A DNA stretch of 64,000 nucleotides from Metaphire vulgaris (taxonomy: Eukaryota > Annelida > Clitellata > Crassiclitellata > Megascolecidae): NCBI GenBank assembly GCA_018105865.1, contig CM030840.1, positions 10,405,794-10,469,793 of the forward strand, given 5' to 3'. The position numbers were made by a program, and so were the translations under genes. The notes under the pieces are model-generated. The model did no database searches. It was not told where the DNA came from and worked only from the letters and a program-made list of their open reading frames with translations. Shown here one piece after another: positions 11,677-23,794 of this stretch. How positions within the stretch are numbered: position 1 is the stretch's first letter; each line of letters opens with the position of its first letter.

Positions 11677-13304
11677 TGGTGATCGACCGATACAGGCCTC
11701 CGCATTGGTTCCGATACAACTCATAAATGAGTTAAAATGACATAACAGTTATTGAGATGACACCGTCGATTCACTGGAATGTAGACTACATTACACGTTT
11801 GCTTTGTTTGTTTGCGCAACGGGCCGATGGCAGTTAATCATAATAATTAACAACTAGCGGCCCCTGTGGCTGCATTAGTCCTGACACCTTGTGACACGAT
11901 GTGAGCTTTTCTTTTGTCTGCTAGCAGTCGCGGCCCCATGACATTTATACAATCACGCGAATTCACTTTACTCACGAGACTAATCCCATCAAGATTAAAC
12001 TATTACATGGCTCAATAGTTGGTATTAGTTGCCAAATTTGCTGCAGATGATCATAGCTTAAGTCAATCATAGTTTAAGTCACGATTCACTGTTAAATCAG
12101 GCTTCTCGTCTTTTACTACACTGTAAGTGCAACTAAATGTCGTAGGGGCCCTTCGTATACTACGTACGCACTAAGGGGGAGGAAGGGTTTTGATTTCAGA
12201 GATTTTGCATAGGGTGAGGGGGAGAGGTCTCGACTGATTGCATACGTACACACACACACATTTATAAATAGTAGGGATCAACCGGGTAGATTTTTTCACC
12301 GGGTACCAAATCTGAATATTTTGACGAAAATATTTGCAGCTCCCAGTACAAACGAACTGGGTACCACTTGTCCCATGTGGGTATTGTTTCAAATTGTCCT
12401 AAACAGTCTTGAACCACTTAAAATCAGAGGGAGAGAGAGACGGAGAGAAGAGAGACAATTTGTATAGAGACGGAGATGAAGAGGGGACCATGACTTGGAA
12501 CCATATTAATGACTATTGACACTTTAAAAGAGTAAACTTTAGCCTATTGTTGGTACAATGCCAGGACCAACAGAGACAAGAGCAAATTGTCTGTTGACAG
12601 AAATAGAGAGAAAATCTGCGGAGAGAGGGAGACAATGACTTGGAGCTGCATTAGGAGCTCAATTGACCGCTGCTTAACCAATGGTGCTATGACACAGCAG
12701 TGTCTGCTGTAACAGGTAGAAGAAGAGATGAAGAGGAGAGGAAGACGGAGATGACGACTTTAAGCCAAAATGTGGGTGGTCTTAACGACTTTGATGCTGG
12801 CTACTAGCTCCTGAACTTAAACAAAGTCAGGTGTAACTCTGCTTATGATTATTGGCAAGTATTTGACTCGGAGACCAATATTTTCAAAGGCAAATACTTG
12901 CATAAAACATGATACTCGGCTGAGGCGAATGTGCAAGGCAATTTCTGGTCAATCCCTAATAAGTAGCCTACGTAACAATTAAATAATTGGTCGGCGACTT
13001 GGCAGAGGGAAGCGTTTATGGGTGTGTGTGCAGAATGCTCAAGCAGAGCGGCCTAATAAAATAGAAGTATCCAACGGTCACCAGAACATAGGCCCCAATA
13101 TTAAAGCAAGTTCTATTAATTTTCCACCGAGAGGGGGTGGTGGTAGCTAATTTGTACATACGCATGGGGGGTTTCCAAAAATGTACGGTGTGCAAAATTG
13201 GGAGGTGAAAATGCCTTTTTGGGAACGTACTATATGGGTGGCCCTAAAATATCTGTATCGGTATCTGACAGATACGGCTTAAAACCCGTATCGGTCGACC
13301 ACTA
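11677..13304. mobile_element. hAT element (TGGTGATCGACCGATA ends), 1.6 kb
   Basis: Ends TGGTGATCGACCGATAC and GTATCGGTCGACCACTA, flanked by perfect 8-bp duplications GATCTAAC (11669-11676, 13305-13312). It has no recognisable transposase. The interior is AG-rich and includes GGGACCATGACTTGGAACC, which recurs inverted in the 17486-18726 element. Nested in a pogo-like element. Confidence 0.85.
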
Positions 13305-13402
13305 GATCTAACGTTTGCCAGATTTTCAATGTTACATGCATAATATATACAGGCACTGGAGGCAGACCCCCTGCAGCCTCACTTTCACACTAATTGTCTG
13401 AA

Positions 13403-13710
13403 TCAGGGGTTGGCAGAGTTAGCATTTACAGGTCTAGCAGCTTGCACTTCTAAACAAATATCCGCATCAGTTTCTGGCTCCACTGTCTGCAGGGGTTCAT
13501 CAACAGAAACATAGCACTGGAAATCATCAGCGAAGATACCCACTGGGAGTGGGACGCACTTATAAACGAATTCAAAATAGTCAACATCAATGCAAGTGGC
13601 CAAAATGAAACCCGTGCTTGTAGCCGAATTGTGCCTATAGGGCTTGTGCTTATAATAATGTGTAGTTGACTTACACTGAATAGGCTTTGTCTCATAACGA
13701 GACCAGACAC
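13403..13710 (-). pseudogene. pogo-like transposase C-terminus
   Basis: Minus strand: YFEFVYKCVPLPVGIFADDF, then QCYVSVDEPLQTVEPETDAD and IC. It resembles the acidic tail of Tigger/pogo transposases ('DDxxxYVxVDxxLxTxxxxTDxDI'). A frameshift is likely, since parts are also readable in the adjacent frame. It sits just inside the right terminal repeat. Confidence 0.55.
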
Positions 13711-14090
13711 CTACTGTGCAAATAAGCAGATTGTGCTAGTATCCGATATGCTTATAAGTGGAATGCACAGTACCATACATTTAATCAAGATCAATGTTCA
13801 CTATTTCTTTTTTAAAAACACCACAAATATTTTCACACCATTTTCCTAAGATGTCTCATTACATGCATTCAAGATTAGCTGCAATGAATTATGTCCAAGC
13901 AGCACATCTTATAACAATAGCAAATCAGTAAAAAAATACTCCCTGGTGAATTTAGTTTCAGGTCAACAATGGGGCAAAACTGAAATATAATGTGAAAAAA
14001 TCTCTCCTTTTAAATGAAAGTTCTCATAATAATTTGAAACAGATTTAACAGCTTTATAATTTTACAGCTCTGAGGCAAACAAAGACCCAC

Positions 14091-14222
14091 CTGAGATTCC
14101 ATTAGAAGGTCAAGATAAGCCATTCGCTTGCTCAAGGTGCTGTTTTCACAACGAGATGATGGTGCAAGACGCATATTGTTTTTCAGTTCAAAAGGCATAA
14201 AAGGTCCAATCTGAACTGCATC
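14091..14222 (-). CDS. CHAF1A: CHAF1A exon 9 ('PFE / LAP' conserved block)
   Basis: 44 codons, phase 0/0. IGPFMPFELKNNMRLAP aligns with vertebrate GKFAPFEIKEHMVLAP, and the following RMAYLDLLMESQ matches the helix that precedes the ED region. Acceptor TTAAG, donor GTGGGT. Confidence 0.9.
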
Positions 14223-14451
14223 CTTAACCAAGAAATAAAAATATCAATTCCAATTAATGCTTTTCCATTACCAAAGTATTCAAAAAGACATCATGCTAAA
14301 CTCCAATCAATGAAATGGTAGCTGCATTTCTCAAACGTTGACAGAGTTTTGGCAACAGTATGAGGCTAGGATCATTTCAATCAAGTGCAAGTTTTCCAAT
14401 TAAGGTACAACAGCAGGAAATGGCAAGAATCAGCAGTGGCAGCAAATTACT

Positions 14452-14968
14452 GGTTACGCGTCACTTAAACCCGCATCAGTTAAATACGGTCTGATAATAC
14501 AGGTGTCATTTAAACCTGCGTCACATAAACCCGTGTCAGTTAAACCCAGTCAGATAATACCGTAGTCGTGCACTGAGTTTAGACAATATTTGTTTAAATA
14601 CTTGTGTGCTGCTGGGTTTTGTGTTTCAGTGTATTTGAAGTCAATTGCACACCTTTCGCATTCGTGACAATTTCTACCTGTTTATTATGCTATGTTGTTG
14701 GCGTGGAATAACTTCTGTGTTTTAGTTTTTAACATTTTTGGTGTTTTTAATGTGTACCTTTCTATGGTTAAAATTGATTCTTTCAGATGTTCTTACTAAT
14801 TTTCAAATTATGGTATGGTTATCAAAACAGAAATATAGTTAATAAAGCATTTAACTCCATGTGTTTAATACGTGTTTAAATGATGTGGGTTTATGTGACG
14901 CCTGTCTTATCAGAACGCTGTTTAACTGACGCATGTTTAAGTGACGCGGGATTAAGTGACACCAAATC
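14452..14968. mobile_element. MITE with subterminal GTCACTTAAACC arrays
   Basis: Flanked by CAAATTACT (14443-14451) and the same 9 bases at 14968-14976, so an 8- or 9-bp duplication. Left end GGTTACGCGTCACTTAAACC; right end read inverted GATTTGGTGTCACTTAATCC. Each end holds several degenerate copies of GTCA(C/G)(T/A)TAAACCYGCGTCA in alternating order (left block 14459-14560, right block 14876-14961). No coding content; superfamily uncertain. Confidence 0.7.
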
Positions 14969-15374
14969 AAATTACTAAAATCCTTACGCTGCATTCCATA
15001 GACAACATGCCTAATGAAGCTAGAAATGCATGGTGCTCCTAATGTTAATGTCCATTTCACATCAGTGCTCAAGTTCAATTAATGCTGATGTCTTCATATC
15101 ATAATATTTTATTTTAAAATGAAATTCAATTGAAAACCTCAAGAAAATGAAGACAAATATACTGTAGTATTAATGGGAAGGTAGAGCAACAGAAGCAACT
15201 ATCAAAGTCCTCACATTTTCATGAAAATTATTGGCTTTAAAGTCTGTCATAACTGAGAACCACTATTTTAGAAGTTATAAAGAATAAATAAAAACTCTGC
15301 TCCCAATTATTCTAACCAAATATAATAATAATTTTAAAAATAATAATGGTTCTTCAAATAATACCAATTCTTAC

Positions 15375-15461
15375 AATTTGCTGAAATGATGAATTCATAT
15401 CTTTTCCTGATTTAATGAAAAACTTCTTCATCAATAACTTTTCTTTTTGTGATCCCTTTTC
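15375..15461 (-). CDS. CHAF1A: CHAF1A exon 8 (PIP-like FF motif)
   Basis: 29 codons, phase 0/0, encoding EKGSQKEKLLMKKFFIKSGK and DMNSSFQQI. The block LLMKKFFIKSG corresponds in position and pattern to vertebrate AEITRFFQKPK, the internal PCNA-binding (PIP) motif just after the KER helix. Acceptor AACAG, donor GTAAGA. Confidence 0.78.
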
Positions 15462-16397
15462 CTGTTAAATCAGTTTAGTATACATGACAATTTACAGATC
15501 AAATTATTCCAAGTAATTTCTCAAAACACAGAATATTATAAGAACTAGGAGATCATTCCACCATCTACCGGAGCTGAATATTTTGGGTCTGTATTTGCCT
15601 GTTCTCGAACAAATATCATTGCACAGGATTAGAATAACCTTGCATGTCATGAATTCACCTGATATACCTAGGCTTGAAAAGGATAATCAACTCAGCTCCT
15701 CAGAAGGAGGTTACTTCAGGAAGAGTATTACTGAGTAAAGCTTTTCTTCACTAACCCCAATATATAAAGATAGCTAGTTGCTTAACAAGTAGGCTGCCAC
15801 GCCCACGCAAACACCATGGGAAATATGGGAAAATTCTACAAAATTTACATGATGTTTAACAACTGCAGTAATGCCTTTTAAGTAATTTTTTTACATAAAA
15901 ATGAAAAATTATCATGTTTCCAATGACAAACTATTCTCAAAATGTAAGTCCTCGGTACCGAAGGTTCATTTAATCTGTATACATGTATTTTTTTGAAACA
16001 TGCAACAATGCAAAGAGCTTGCTGAAACACAGCTGGCTTCAACATTTGTTCACCTTTGCAGTTCAATCTAGTAGCAGCAGTCATTTGACCGCTATGTTAC
16101 CTCTGTCTATTTCATTATCGTCAAATAATTCATCATCAGACAGCTCTAGCTGTCTGAAAACCTCATGTACATTATATCGATGTTATATCTCATGTACAAA
16201 TTGATGCTTTCTACTCGAAGTCGCTATTTTGACATACAACAAGACTGTTTCATGGTCTCACCTACACATTTTTTGCATTCACTTGGTGACAACACCTTTT
16301 CTATCCTAAGATGCCAGAAAATCATTCCTGTAACTCCTAATGACCATAGAAATCCTAGTGTATAGAACACAGAAATCCTATTTAGTGTATAGGACAT
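15462..16397. other. CHAF1A intron 7, proximal part, nothing recognised
   Basis: AT-rich intron sequence between exon 8 and a short hairpin repeat. No element ends seen. Confidence 0.5.
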
Positions 16398-16466
16398 GTT
16401 AACTCATCCCTGGCACTAGGTAACACTAGGTTACCACTAGGTAATAAACATTAGAGATGAGTTAAC
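16398..16466. repeat. Short inverted repeat
   Basis: GTTAACTCATC and GATGAGTTAAC (11-bp arms) flank a 47-bp centre with three CTAGGTAAC-like copies. It directly abuts the hAT-like end at 16468. Confidence 0.5.
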
Positions 16467-16467
16467 T

Positions 16468-17470
16468 CAGAGGCTCTCATCCTTTTCGTCCCAGCGTACC
16501 CCCACGATAGTTTTGGAATATGACACGTACCCCCTCACCAAACCCAACAACTCCCCCATCTCACCCCACCCCCACAGAAGTATGTTTGCAAATGATGACT
16601 ATAAATGTAGCCTATATTTCAAAAGTTGCTAAATAGCATACACTCGTAGACAATTCACGCAGCTTCAGTCATAAAGTCCTTCGGTTGCACTCCACAGGTG
16701 CGCGCGCACACACACACGCACCAGAGCCAGTAAGAGAGTTGGACCTGCTTAGCTGCCATCAGATTCGGGGGGGGGGCATGCAGGGGTGGGGGTGGTGGTG
16801 GTCTTGGACAGTGCCATGGACAAACAATAAGGAAACTTCATTTTCGTGGAGAAGATCGCTGATTGCTCACAGAGGTAGGTGCTTGGGAACATCAGCAACA
16901 ACTTAATGGGCTCCTCAGCAACAGCAGGGTAGGACTGAAGCATTCGGCACCATAACTATGTCAGAGGGAAAGAGTTTAATGCATCTTGCTTTGGGGTCGT
17001 TGATGAAGTCGATGAATTGCTCCTGGATGGATTCAGAAATGGCTTTGACATCCACACTGAATGGGTTGCACGTCATCTTCAAATTAAGATCACTCAGATC
17101 AGGGAAGTACAATGGAACTCGTTCTGCATGGAGGAGAGGTGGGGCTCAAGTTGTCGTTGTATATTAGCAACATCTTTTATTATTCCGCGTTATTGTGATA
17201 TTGTCGAACACGGTGAAATTTCCTTCACTGACATTGGCTTCCCACAATTCAAGCTTCATCGCGAAAGCTCGAACTTTAAAAACAAAATCGATCGCCGTAT
17301 TGATGCTCCCTTGTAGCGATTTGTTCAGCTCATTACGGTATGTGAATGCATCACTCAAGCGTGCTAGTTTCAGGAGCTATTCTTGATCCGTGAGTTTTGC
17401 GGCAGGAACACGGTATTTGGTGTTGCTGCCACAACGGATGAAGAATTCAGCCTAGCTCATGCACATGCTC
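16468..17470 (-). mobile_element. hAT element remnant with transposase (minus strand)
   Basis: Starts at a hAT-like end CAGAGGCTCTCATCC. Minus-strand coding fragments: LLKLARLSDAFTYRNELNKS, LQG, AFAMKLELWEANVSEGNFTV (about 17380-17170), then FPDLSDLNLKMTCNPFSVDV and FIDFINDPKAR (17110-16980). They match the central-to-late part of Charlie/ZBED-like hAT transposases. Frameshift near 17165; the other end is lost. A different hAT is inserted just beyond at 17486. Confidence 0.75.
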
Positions 17471-17485
17471 ATGCACACTTGCATG

Positions 17486-18726
17486 TAGTGGTCGACCGAT
17501 AAGGGTTTTAGGCCAATACACCGAAACAGATACTTTCCGATACATTAGAAAGGCTGTATCGGTCAGATACCGATACTCTAGGGCCACCCATATAGTACGT
17601 ACCCAAAAGGCATATTTTCACCTACCTCTTGTTGCTCATCGTAAATTTTTGGAACCCCCACTCCCTATGCATACGTACCATCCCTTCCCGGTGCTAAATT
17701 AATAGAACTTGCTTTAATATTGGGACCTATGTTCTGGTGACCGTTGGATACGTCTATTTTAATAGACTGCTACGCTCGAGCATTCTGCAACCCCCCATAA
17801 ATGCTCCCCTCCACCAAGTCGCGGACCAATTATTTAATAACCGTGGGAACAACACTTGTGACCTTTTGCTTGACCGTGAGAAAGTAATTGTGTTCAAATC
17901 TAATGTTTGTGTGAATATAATTATCAGTCTTTTACGCAAGCGGTTTTTAATTGTTACATAGGCTATTTATTAGGGATCAATCGGAAATCGCTTCAAACAT
18001 TCTAATAAGCTGACTATCACATTTTATGCAAGTATTTGCCCGCATTACAGTCATTAAAACCACCCACATTGTGGCTTGAAGTCGTCATCCCCATCTTCCT
18101 CTTCTCTCCATATCTCTTCCTCTTCATCTACCTCTGAAAGCAGACACTGCATTGGCATAGCACCATTGGATAAGCGGCGGTCAATTGCGTAATTAATGCG
18201 ACCCCAAGTCGTCGTCCTCTCTCCCTCTCCTTGCTGTCTCTCTGTGTCTCTATCTCTCTACCTCTGTCAATAGACAATTTGCTCTTGTCTCTGTCCTGGC
18301 ACTGTACGGTACCAACAATAGGCTAAAGTTTACTATTTAAAGTATCAATAGTCATTAATGCGGTTCCAAGTCATGGTCCCCTCTTCGTCTCCGTCTCTAT
18401 ACAAATTGTCTCTCCTCATTCCGTCTCCCTCTGATTTTAAGTGGTTCAAGACTGTTTCAGACAAATGGAAACAATTACCCATATGGGACAAGTGGTACCC
18501 GGTTTGTTTGTACTCGGAACCGCAAATATTTTCATCAAGCAAATGTTTAATGTGGCCTACATGCCGGCGAATCGACGGTGTCGTCTCACGAAGAATAACT
18601 TAAATGTCATTTATGAGTTGTATCGGAACCGATGTACCGGCTTGTATCTGACCGATGCAGATACATGCCAATGTATCTGAATCGGCCTGATACCGATGCA
18701 CCAATGCCTGTATCGGTCTATCACTA
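17486..18726. mobile_element. hAT element (TAGTGGTCGACCGATA ends), 1.2 kb
   Basis: Ends TAGTGGTCGACCGATA and TATCGGTCTATCACTA, flanked by perfect 8-bp duplications CTTGCATG (17478-17485, 18727-18734). Related to and inverted relative to 11677-13304: shared interior includes GGTTCCAAGTCATGGTCCC and GTATCGG(T/A)-rich subterminal repeats. No transposase found. Confidence 0.85.
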
Positions 18727-18794
18727 CTTGCATGTACTATAAATTGTACTTTGCATATGACAAAGTTTCACATTCTAATTTTTTTAACATACGC

Positions 18795-19180
18795 CAGTCC
18801 CGGGGTGGCATACCCCTTAAAAAAAGAGTCCCGTCAAAGAGTACCCCCAACACCCGCATGCACTCGGAGGGGACAATGGTAACATCACCCATCGCGAACG
18901 GTTCACGACTCACCAGCATCCTTCTCCGTGGGGTGCTGACCCACAGGAACTCAGTTTTTCCAACGTTAAGGGCCAATCGATTTTCCTCCGCCCACTTCGA
19001 GACAGCGACTAGACACTCAATGAACCGTTCCCGAAGCGCCTCCACATCACCAAGAAGGCAGGACGAGTAAATCTGACTGTCATCAGCATAACTATGGGGT
19101 GCCAGTCCAAAGGCCGCAATAATTTATCTCAGATCAGCCGTGTACAGAATAAAAAGTAATGGACCAAGTACTGACCCTGA
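18795..19180 (-). mobile_element. LINE reverse-transcriptase fragment
   Basis: Minus strand: GSVLGPLLFILYTADL (after a base change), YADDSQIYSSCLLGDVEALR, WAEENRLALNVGKTEFLWVS, VLGVLFDGTLF. CR1/L2-like palm and thumb segment only. Confidence 0.8.
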
Positions 19181-19199
19181 ATTTTGTCGAACATTATCG

Positions 19200-22100
19200 T
19201 CTGAGTTATGTTTCTGGGTTACTCAAAGGAGTGTCTGCTGTTCTTTAATCATCATCAACCGCCTTCTCGCTTAACAAGGAAAATATTAATGGCATACTAT
19301 TTATGGAGACCGAAGAGTGAGCGTAATTTTGTTACTAAGTCTACTGGATCTGGAATTGTGGGACATACTGTTGATCAACCGTCGCTTTCCATTCAACCTA
19401 TGGAAGCGAGTTTGGACTGTGCTCGGCGGATGCCTGGGAATGGTGTCAAGATAGGCTGGCTTAATGTGCAGTCTATAAATAACAAAGCGACTGCGGTTCG
19501 TGAGTTAATTGAAGAGGGCAAATATGACCTATTTGTGGCCACTGAGACGTGGCATCATAAGAATGATGCCTCTCATAAACATGCAAGCGGGCCAGCGTAT
19601 TCCATTTCTGAGCACAGTCGCGAGAGTGGGAGGAGTTGCAATTTTCCATCGTACACACTACAACTGTACGTCACTATCATTACCCAGTGTTACGACTTTT
19701 AAATACGTGTGTTTCATCTCAGAATGGGAAGGAGTTCTTTTGTTGTGCTGGCGATATACTGGCCAGGGTCTGATCGACCGACGAGTTTATTTTACAAAGA
19801 GTTAACTCTTATCTTAGAGGTCATCATTCTGCAGGCATTGAAGATGCCCTGAAAATGCCCTGTGATTATTGGGGGTGACTTCAATATCCACATCCAAGAT
19901 GCGGATTTCCCAGATGCGCGAAAGTTTTTCTAAATTCAAACAGCCTTCGCATTAAAACAATATGTATATGGCCCTACTCATCGTGCCCAGGGCACCCTTG
20001 ATCTTGTTTTGACTTTTGCAGATGATTTGGAGTCAACCAATGTTGTGATCGATCCTCCTACTATTATCTCCGACCATGGGTGCATTACATCAATACATGG
20101 TTTTCCTGTGACGACGGCACCGCCTATCTTTAAGGAAGAAGTTGGAGGGGTGTTGATCGTACGCAGTTTGCGAAGGCGATTAAAGAAAGTCTAATTGGCA
20201 ACGTTCCTTCTGACCTAGATGCCGATCAAATGTTTCTTAATTATAACGAAACATTGGTGGGACTGGCCGATCAGTTTGCGCTTAAACATACTATCAGATC
20301 GAATCGTCAACCGTTGACCCCTTGGGTCGATGATGAGTGTATACTCGCTAGACGTACATGCCGTTCGACTCAAAAGGCAGTATAGGAGATCACTCGATCA
20401 AACAGATTTAAATCATTGGGTTGCTGAAACGAGAAAAAAATTCGACCTTTTCTGTCGGAAAAAGACCAGTATTGGTTAAAGAGAATTAAGAATGATGGTC
20501 TCTTTAATAGAAGGCTCTGGCGCTCGATGAAACTATTGCTTGGAGACAACGTGGAACATGATCAATTGGTAGGTGGTCTTAATGCTGATGGTTTTGCTGA
20601 CTATTTTCAAAAGAAAGTCTAGTTGATTAGAAGCTCGTTTGAGCACTCTCCTCCGCCGGAGATTAGGCAATCTTTCTATGGTGATTTACTCGATTCCTTC
20701 AAACCGATTACTGAAGAGGTAATTCGGTCAATTACCTTATCGTCTCCATCGAAAACTACTGAAAGGGACCCTATACCTACTTTTCTCATCGAAGAGCTTA
20801 TTGATGTCCTACTTGGATATATAACCGCTATGATCAATTCATCACTTCAACAGGCGTTATTACCACTTAGTGAGAAGTCCCTCATTATTCCTAGACTGAA
20901 AAAGCAAAACTTAGACTCAGGAGACTATGCTAGTTATCGTCCAATATCTAATCTCACCTTTATGTGTAAGATGATTGAGCATGTTATAGCAGTGCAGATG
21001 TTGGCACACTTGAATAAGTATCATCTGTTTCCTAAAACTCAGTCTGCTTATTGACAAAATCATTCAACTGAGACTGTGCTTTTACACATTCTCTCTGATG
21101 TGTTTAAGGCTGCTGATAAAGGCAAAGTGACTACACTGATTCTACTCGATCTTACGGCCACTTTTGAATTGGTTCATCATGAAATTCTTCTACAAAGGCT
21201 GCGATTGAGAATGGGGTTGGATGGCACGGCTCTGCAATGGATTAGATCGTATTTAACTGACCGAACAATGCGTGTCTGCTATAATGGATCCGTGTCCTGT
21301 ACTAGAAAGATGCTCTGCGGAGTACCACAGGGGTCCACTTTGGGCCATATTTATTAATGAACTTGGAAGCATCGAGACTGATCATCAGCTTAAAACACAC
21401 TATTACGCTGATGATATTCAATTGTATTATTCTCACTACCCAGATGATTCTACTCAAGCAGCCGATTTATTGTCTAATGGTATTGGACAAATTCAGGAAT
21501 GGCTATGTACGAATAGACTTAAATTAAATCCTTCGAAGTCAGAACTGATATGCTTGGGACAGAAGCGGCAGATCAAAAAAGTGATGCTTGATGGAGTCAA
21601 AGTTGGCTCTGATCAGATTCCTCGCTCAAAGGTTGTTCGTAACCTAGGCGTGTTCCTTGATGAAGATCTGTCAATGGCTGATCACATAAGCAGGGTGGTA
21701 TCACGAGGTTTCCTTGAATTGCGTAAATTAATAGTTTACTGGCTCAAATTAATGTTACACAGTTAAAGAGACTACAATCATTGCAGAATGCAGCTGCTCG
21801 GTTGATAACTGAGACGCGAATGTACCAGCACATTTCGCCAGTTCTTCGTGAACTACACTGGCTTCCAGTGATTTACAGAGTAAAGTTTTAAAATATCTCG
21901 GTGGTAGACAAATGTCTTCGTGGAGATGCATCGGAATACCTGCAAACTGAATGTAGGCTTGTTCGATCATCTGATAGAGCTCATGGATTAAGATCATGTG
22001 ATACACGATTACTTGTCATATCTTGGACTAATTCAAAATTTGGTGATCGTATGTTCTCGAAGCTTCGACCAGCCTACTGGAACACTCTTCCATCAGAACT

Positions 22101-22203
22101 CCGGGATCAAACTACTACACAGGACATTTTTCTATCGAGGCTGAAGACGTTTCTTTTTGAACAATCAGCAGCGGCACTTTAGTGTTTAATGCGCCTTGTG
22201 ATG

Positions 22204-22237
<34 letters not shown>

Positions 22238-22240
22238 TTA
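19200..22240 (+). mobile_element. LINE (CR1/L2-like) with endonuclease and RT, most complete copy
   Basis: APE-type endonuclease first: IGWLNVQSINNKATAVRELI and DLFVATETWHHKND (19447-19565), GGVAIFHRTHYN (shifted frame), IIGGDFNIHIQDADFPDARK (19868-19925), THRAQGTLDLVLTF and ISDHGCITSIHGF (19978-20105). RT follows: RDPIPTFLIEELIDVL (20765), SYRPISNLTFMCKMIEHVIA (20930), LILLDLTATFELVHHEILLQ (21138), GVPQGSTLG, YYADDIQLYYSHYPDD (21398), NPSKSELICLGQKRQIKK, SKVVRNLGVFLDEDLSMADH (21628), C-terminal YWNTLPSELRDQTT (22076). The 3' tail is (ATCT)n at 22203-22240. Multiple frameshifts and stops; dead. Confidence 0.9.
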
Positions 22241-22455
22241 ATATCAGAAATTATATAGTGCCATAACTAAACAAAATTGCAGTGAAAGTATGTAGCAGTA
22301 TGTGAAAGTATGTAGCAGAAATATATGATTTTCTGAACACATGATCCAATATCCTAGACAATAAGTTTCAACAGTACACCAAATTCTGATTTATTTCATC
22401 AATACTTTTAAAATCATAAAAACCTACCAGACATAAAAAATTTTGTAAAACAGAC

Positions 22456-22522
22456 CTTTTCCTGTTTCTCTTCTTTTTTTCGTTTCTCATCTTCCTTCTT
22501 TCTTTTCTCTTCTAATCTAAAT
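22456..22522 (-). CDS. CHAF1A: CHAF1A exon 7 (KER domain end)
   Basis: 67 bases; the first base completes the exon 6 codon, then FRLEEKRKKEDEKRKKEEK and QEK. This strongly resembles the LEEKRKKEEEKRLREEEK run of vertebrate CHAF1A. The acceptor is TATAG; the donor GTCTGT is weak. Phase 0 into exon 8. Confidence 0.85.
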
Positions 22523-22808
22523 CTATAGTACAATTTGCACTAGAAAAAAAGTTGGGATAACTAAATGCAGGAATTCTTAAATTAGAACCAAATTAAGAAT
22601 ACTAGCCAATGAAGATATAAATTAAATGTAACATATACATTTACATTTTTTACATGAAAAAGAATTTCTCCTCTGCTTGATATATGTTTTTAAATTCCCC
22701 ACAATTACTATTATTATTTTCTTGTGTTTTGAATTGATTATAAAAGCATACAATACTACACTAGTTGAAATTAAGAAATATTTGAGCACAATGGAACATT
22801 TATATATA

Positions 22809-23792
22809 CAGGGTGTAAAAGTGAAAAGGGCACCCCTTTATGATATTTAATATCTCGGCTGCATGTATAGCAATTTCAATTAAATTTATAGGCCATATAC
22901 CTGGGAATGTTTCTGATGTAATTGCCAAATTTCATGCTGATATCTTTAGTATCTTCTGAAATATGACCAAAAAACTAAAGAGACCCAAATTTTAAAATTG
23001 ACAAACAGAATATAACATCATAGTAAAATGTATCATTTTTAAGTCTAAAATTGCGTCGTTGTCATCGCGCCAGACAAGGTCAAGGGTTACTTACGGCCAA
23101 CAGATAAACACAGCAGCATTATGATTGGCTGCAGGACTGTCATGATTTGCTTGGAGAAGATTTCATATTCCAGCAAGACGGAACACCTGCCCACCCTGCT
23201 CTCAGGACCAAGAATTTTCTGTAGCAAAATTGTCCAGATTTCATCAAGAAAGATGACTGGCCACCCAACTCCCCAGATATCAATCCACTTGACTTCCACG
23301 TCTGAGGAATCATGCTTGACAGATATCAAAAGTATCAGGCAAAGCCACAGAACATCACGGAGTTGAAGACTGTGCTGACGAATATCTGGGAGAGTTTGCC
23401 TGAAGACCAGATCAAGAAGTCGATATTGTCAGTGAAGAAGCGCTTGTCGGCATGTGTGAAGGCTAAGGGTGCATGGGCATTTTGAGCACCTGCTCCCGTA
23501 GCAAATCATCTGAAATCCCCTTTAAAACGACCCATTTCAGGGCCAAATAAATAAAAATAATAATTTTTTATCACTTTATTATGACGTTATATTCCAATGT
23601 CAATTTCAAAATGTGGGTCTCTTTAGTTTTTTGGCCATATTTCAGCAAACACTAAAGATATCAGCATGAAATTTGGCAATTGCATCAAAAACATTCCCAG
23701 GTATATGGCCTATAAATTTCATTGAAATCGCTATACACGCAGCCGAGACATTAAATATCATAAAGGGGTGCCATTTTCACTTTTACACCCTG
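22809..23792 (+). mobile_element. Tc1/mariner element with ~200-bp terminal inverted repeats
   Basis: Ends CAGGGTGTAAAAGTGAAAAG and its inverse, with TA on both sides (22807-22808, 23793-23794). Inverted similarity continues inwards for about 200 bp at each end (for example GGCCATATACCTGGGAATG on the left, CATTCCCAGGTATATGGCC on the right). The centre holds a decayed transposase. Confidence 0.9.
23040..23483 (+). pseudogene. Tc1/mariner transposase, C-terminal half
   Basis: Reads LGEDFIFQQDGTPAHPALRT (second catalytic Asp in QQDG), DDWPPNSPDINPLDFHV (third catalytic acidic residue, NPLDF), then LTNIWESLPEDQIKKSILSV and KKRLSACVKAKG. In-frame stops after NFL and FHV. The N-terminal helix-turn-helix half is missing. 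Confidence 0.88.
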
Positions 23793-23794
23793 TA

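Larger units (their letters stand above)
11372..13770 (-). mobile_element. pogo/Tigger-like element, interrupted by a hAT
   Basis: Left end CAGTGCAATCCACTTATAAG (C follows) and right end GCTTATAAGTGGAATGCACA (G follows) are inverted repeats next to TA (11370-11371, 13771-13772). The minus-strand interior keeps the end of a transposase. A 1628-bp hAT sits inside at 11677-13304, so this element is older than that insertion. Confidence 0.75.

Noticed and set aside
16685..16906. Plus-strand frame in a GT/GC-rich stretch
   Set aside because: Lies opposite and beside the hAT transposase remnant; low-complexity, no similarity.
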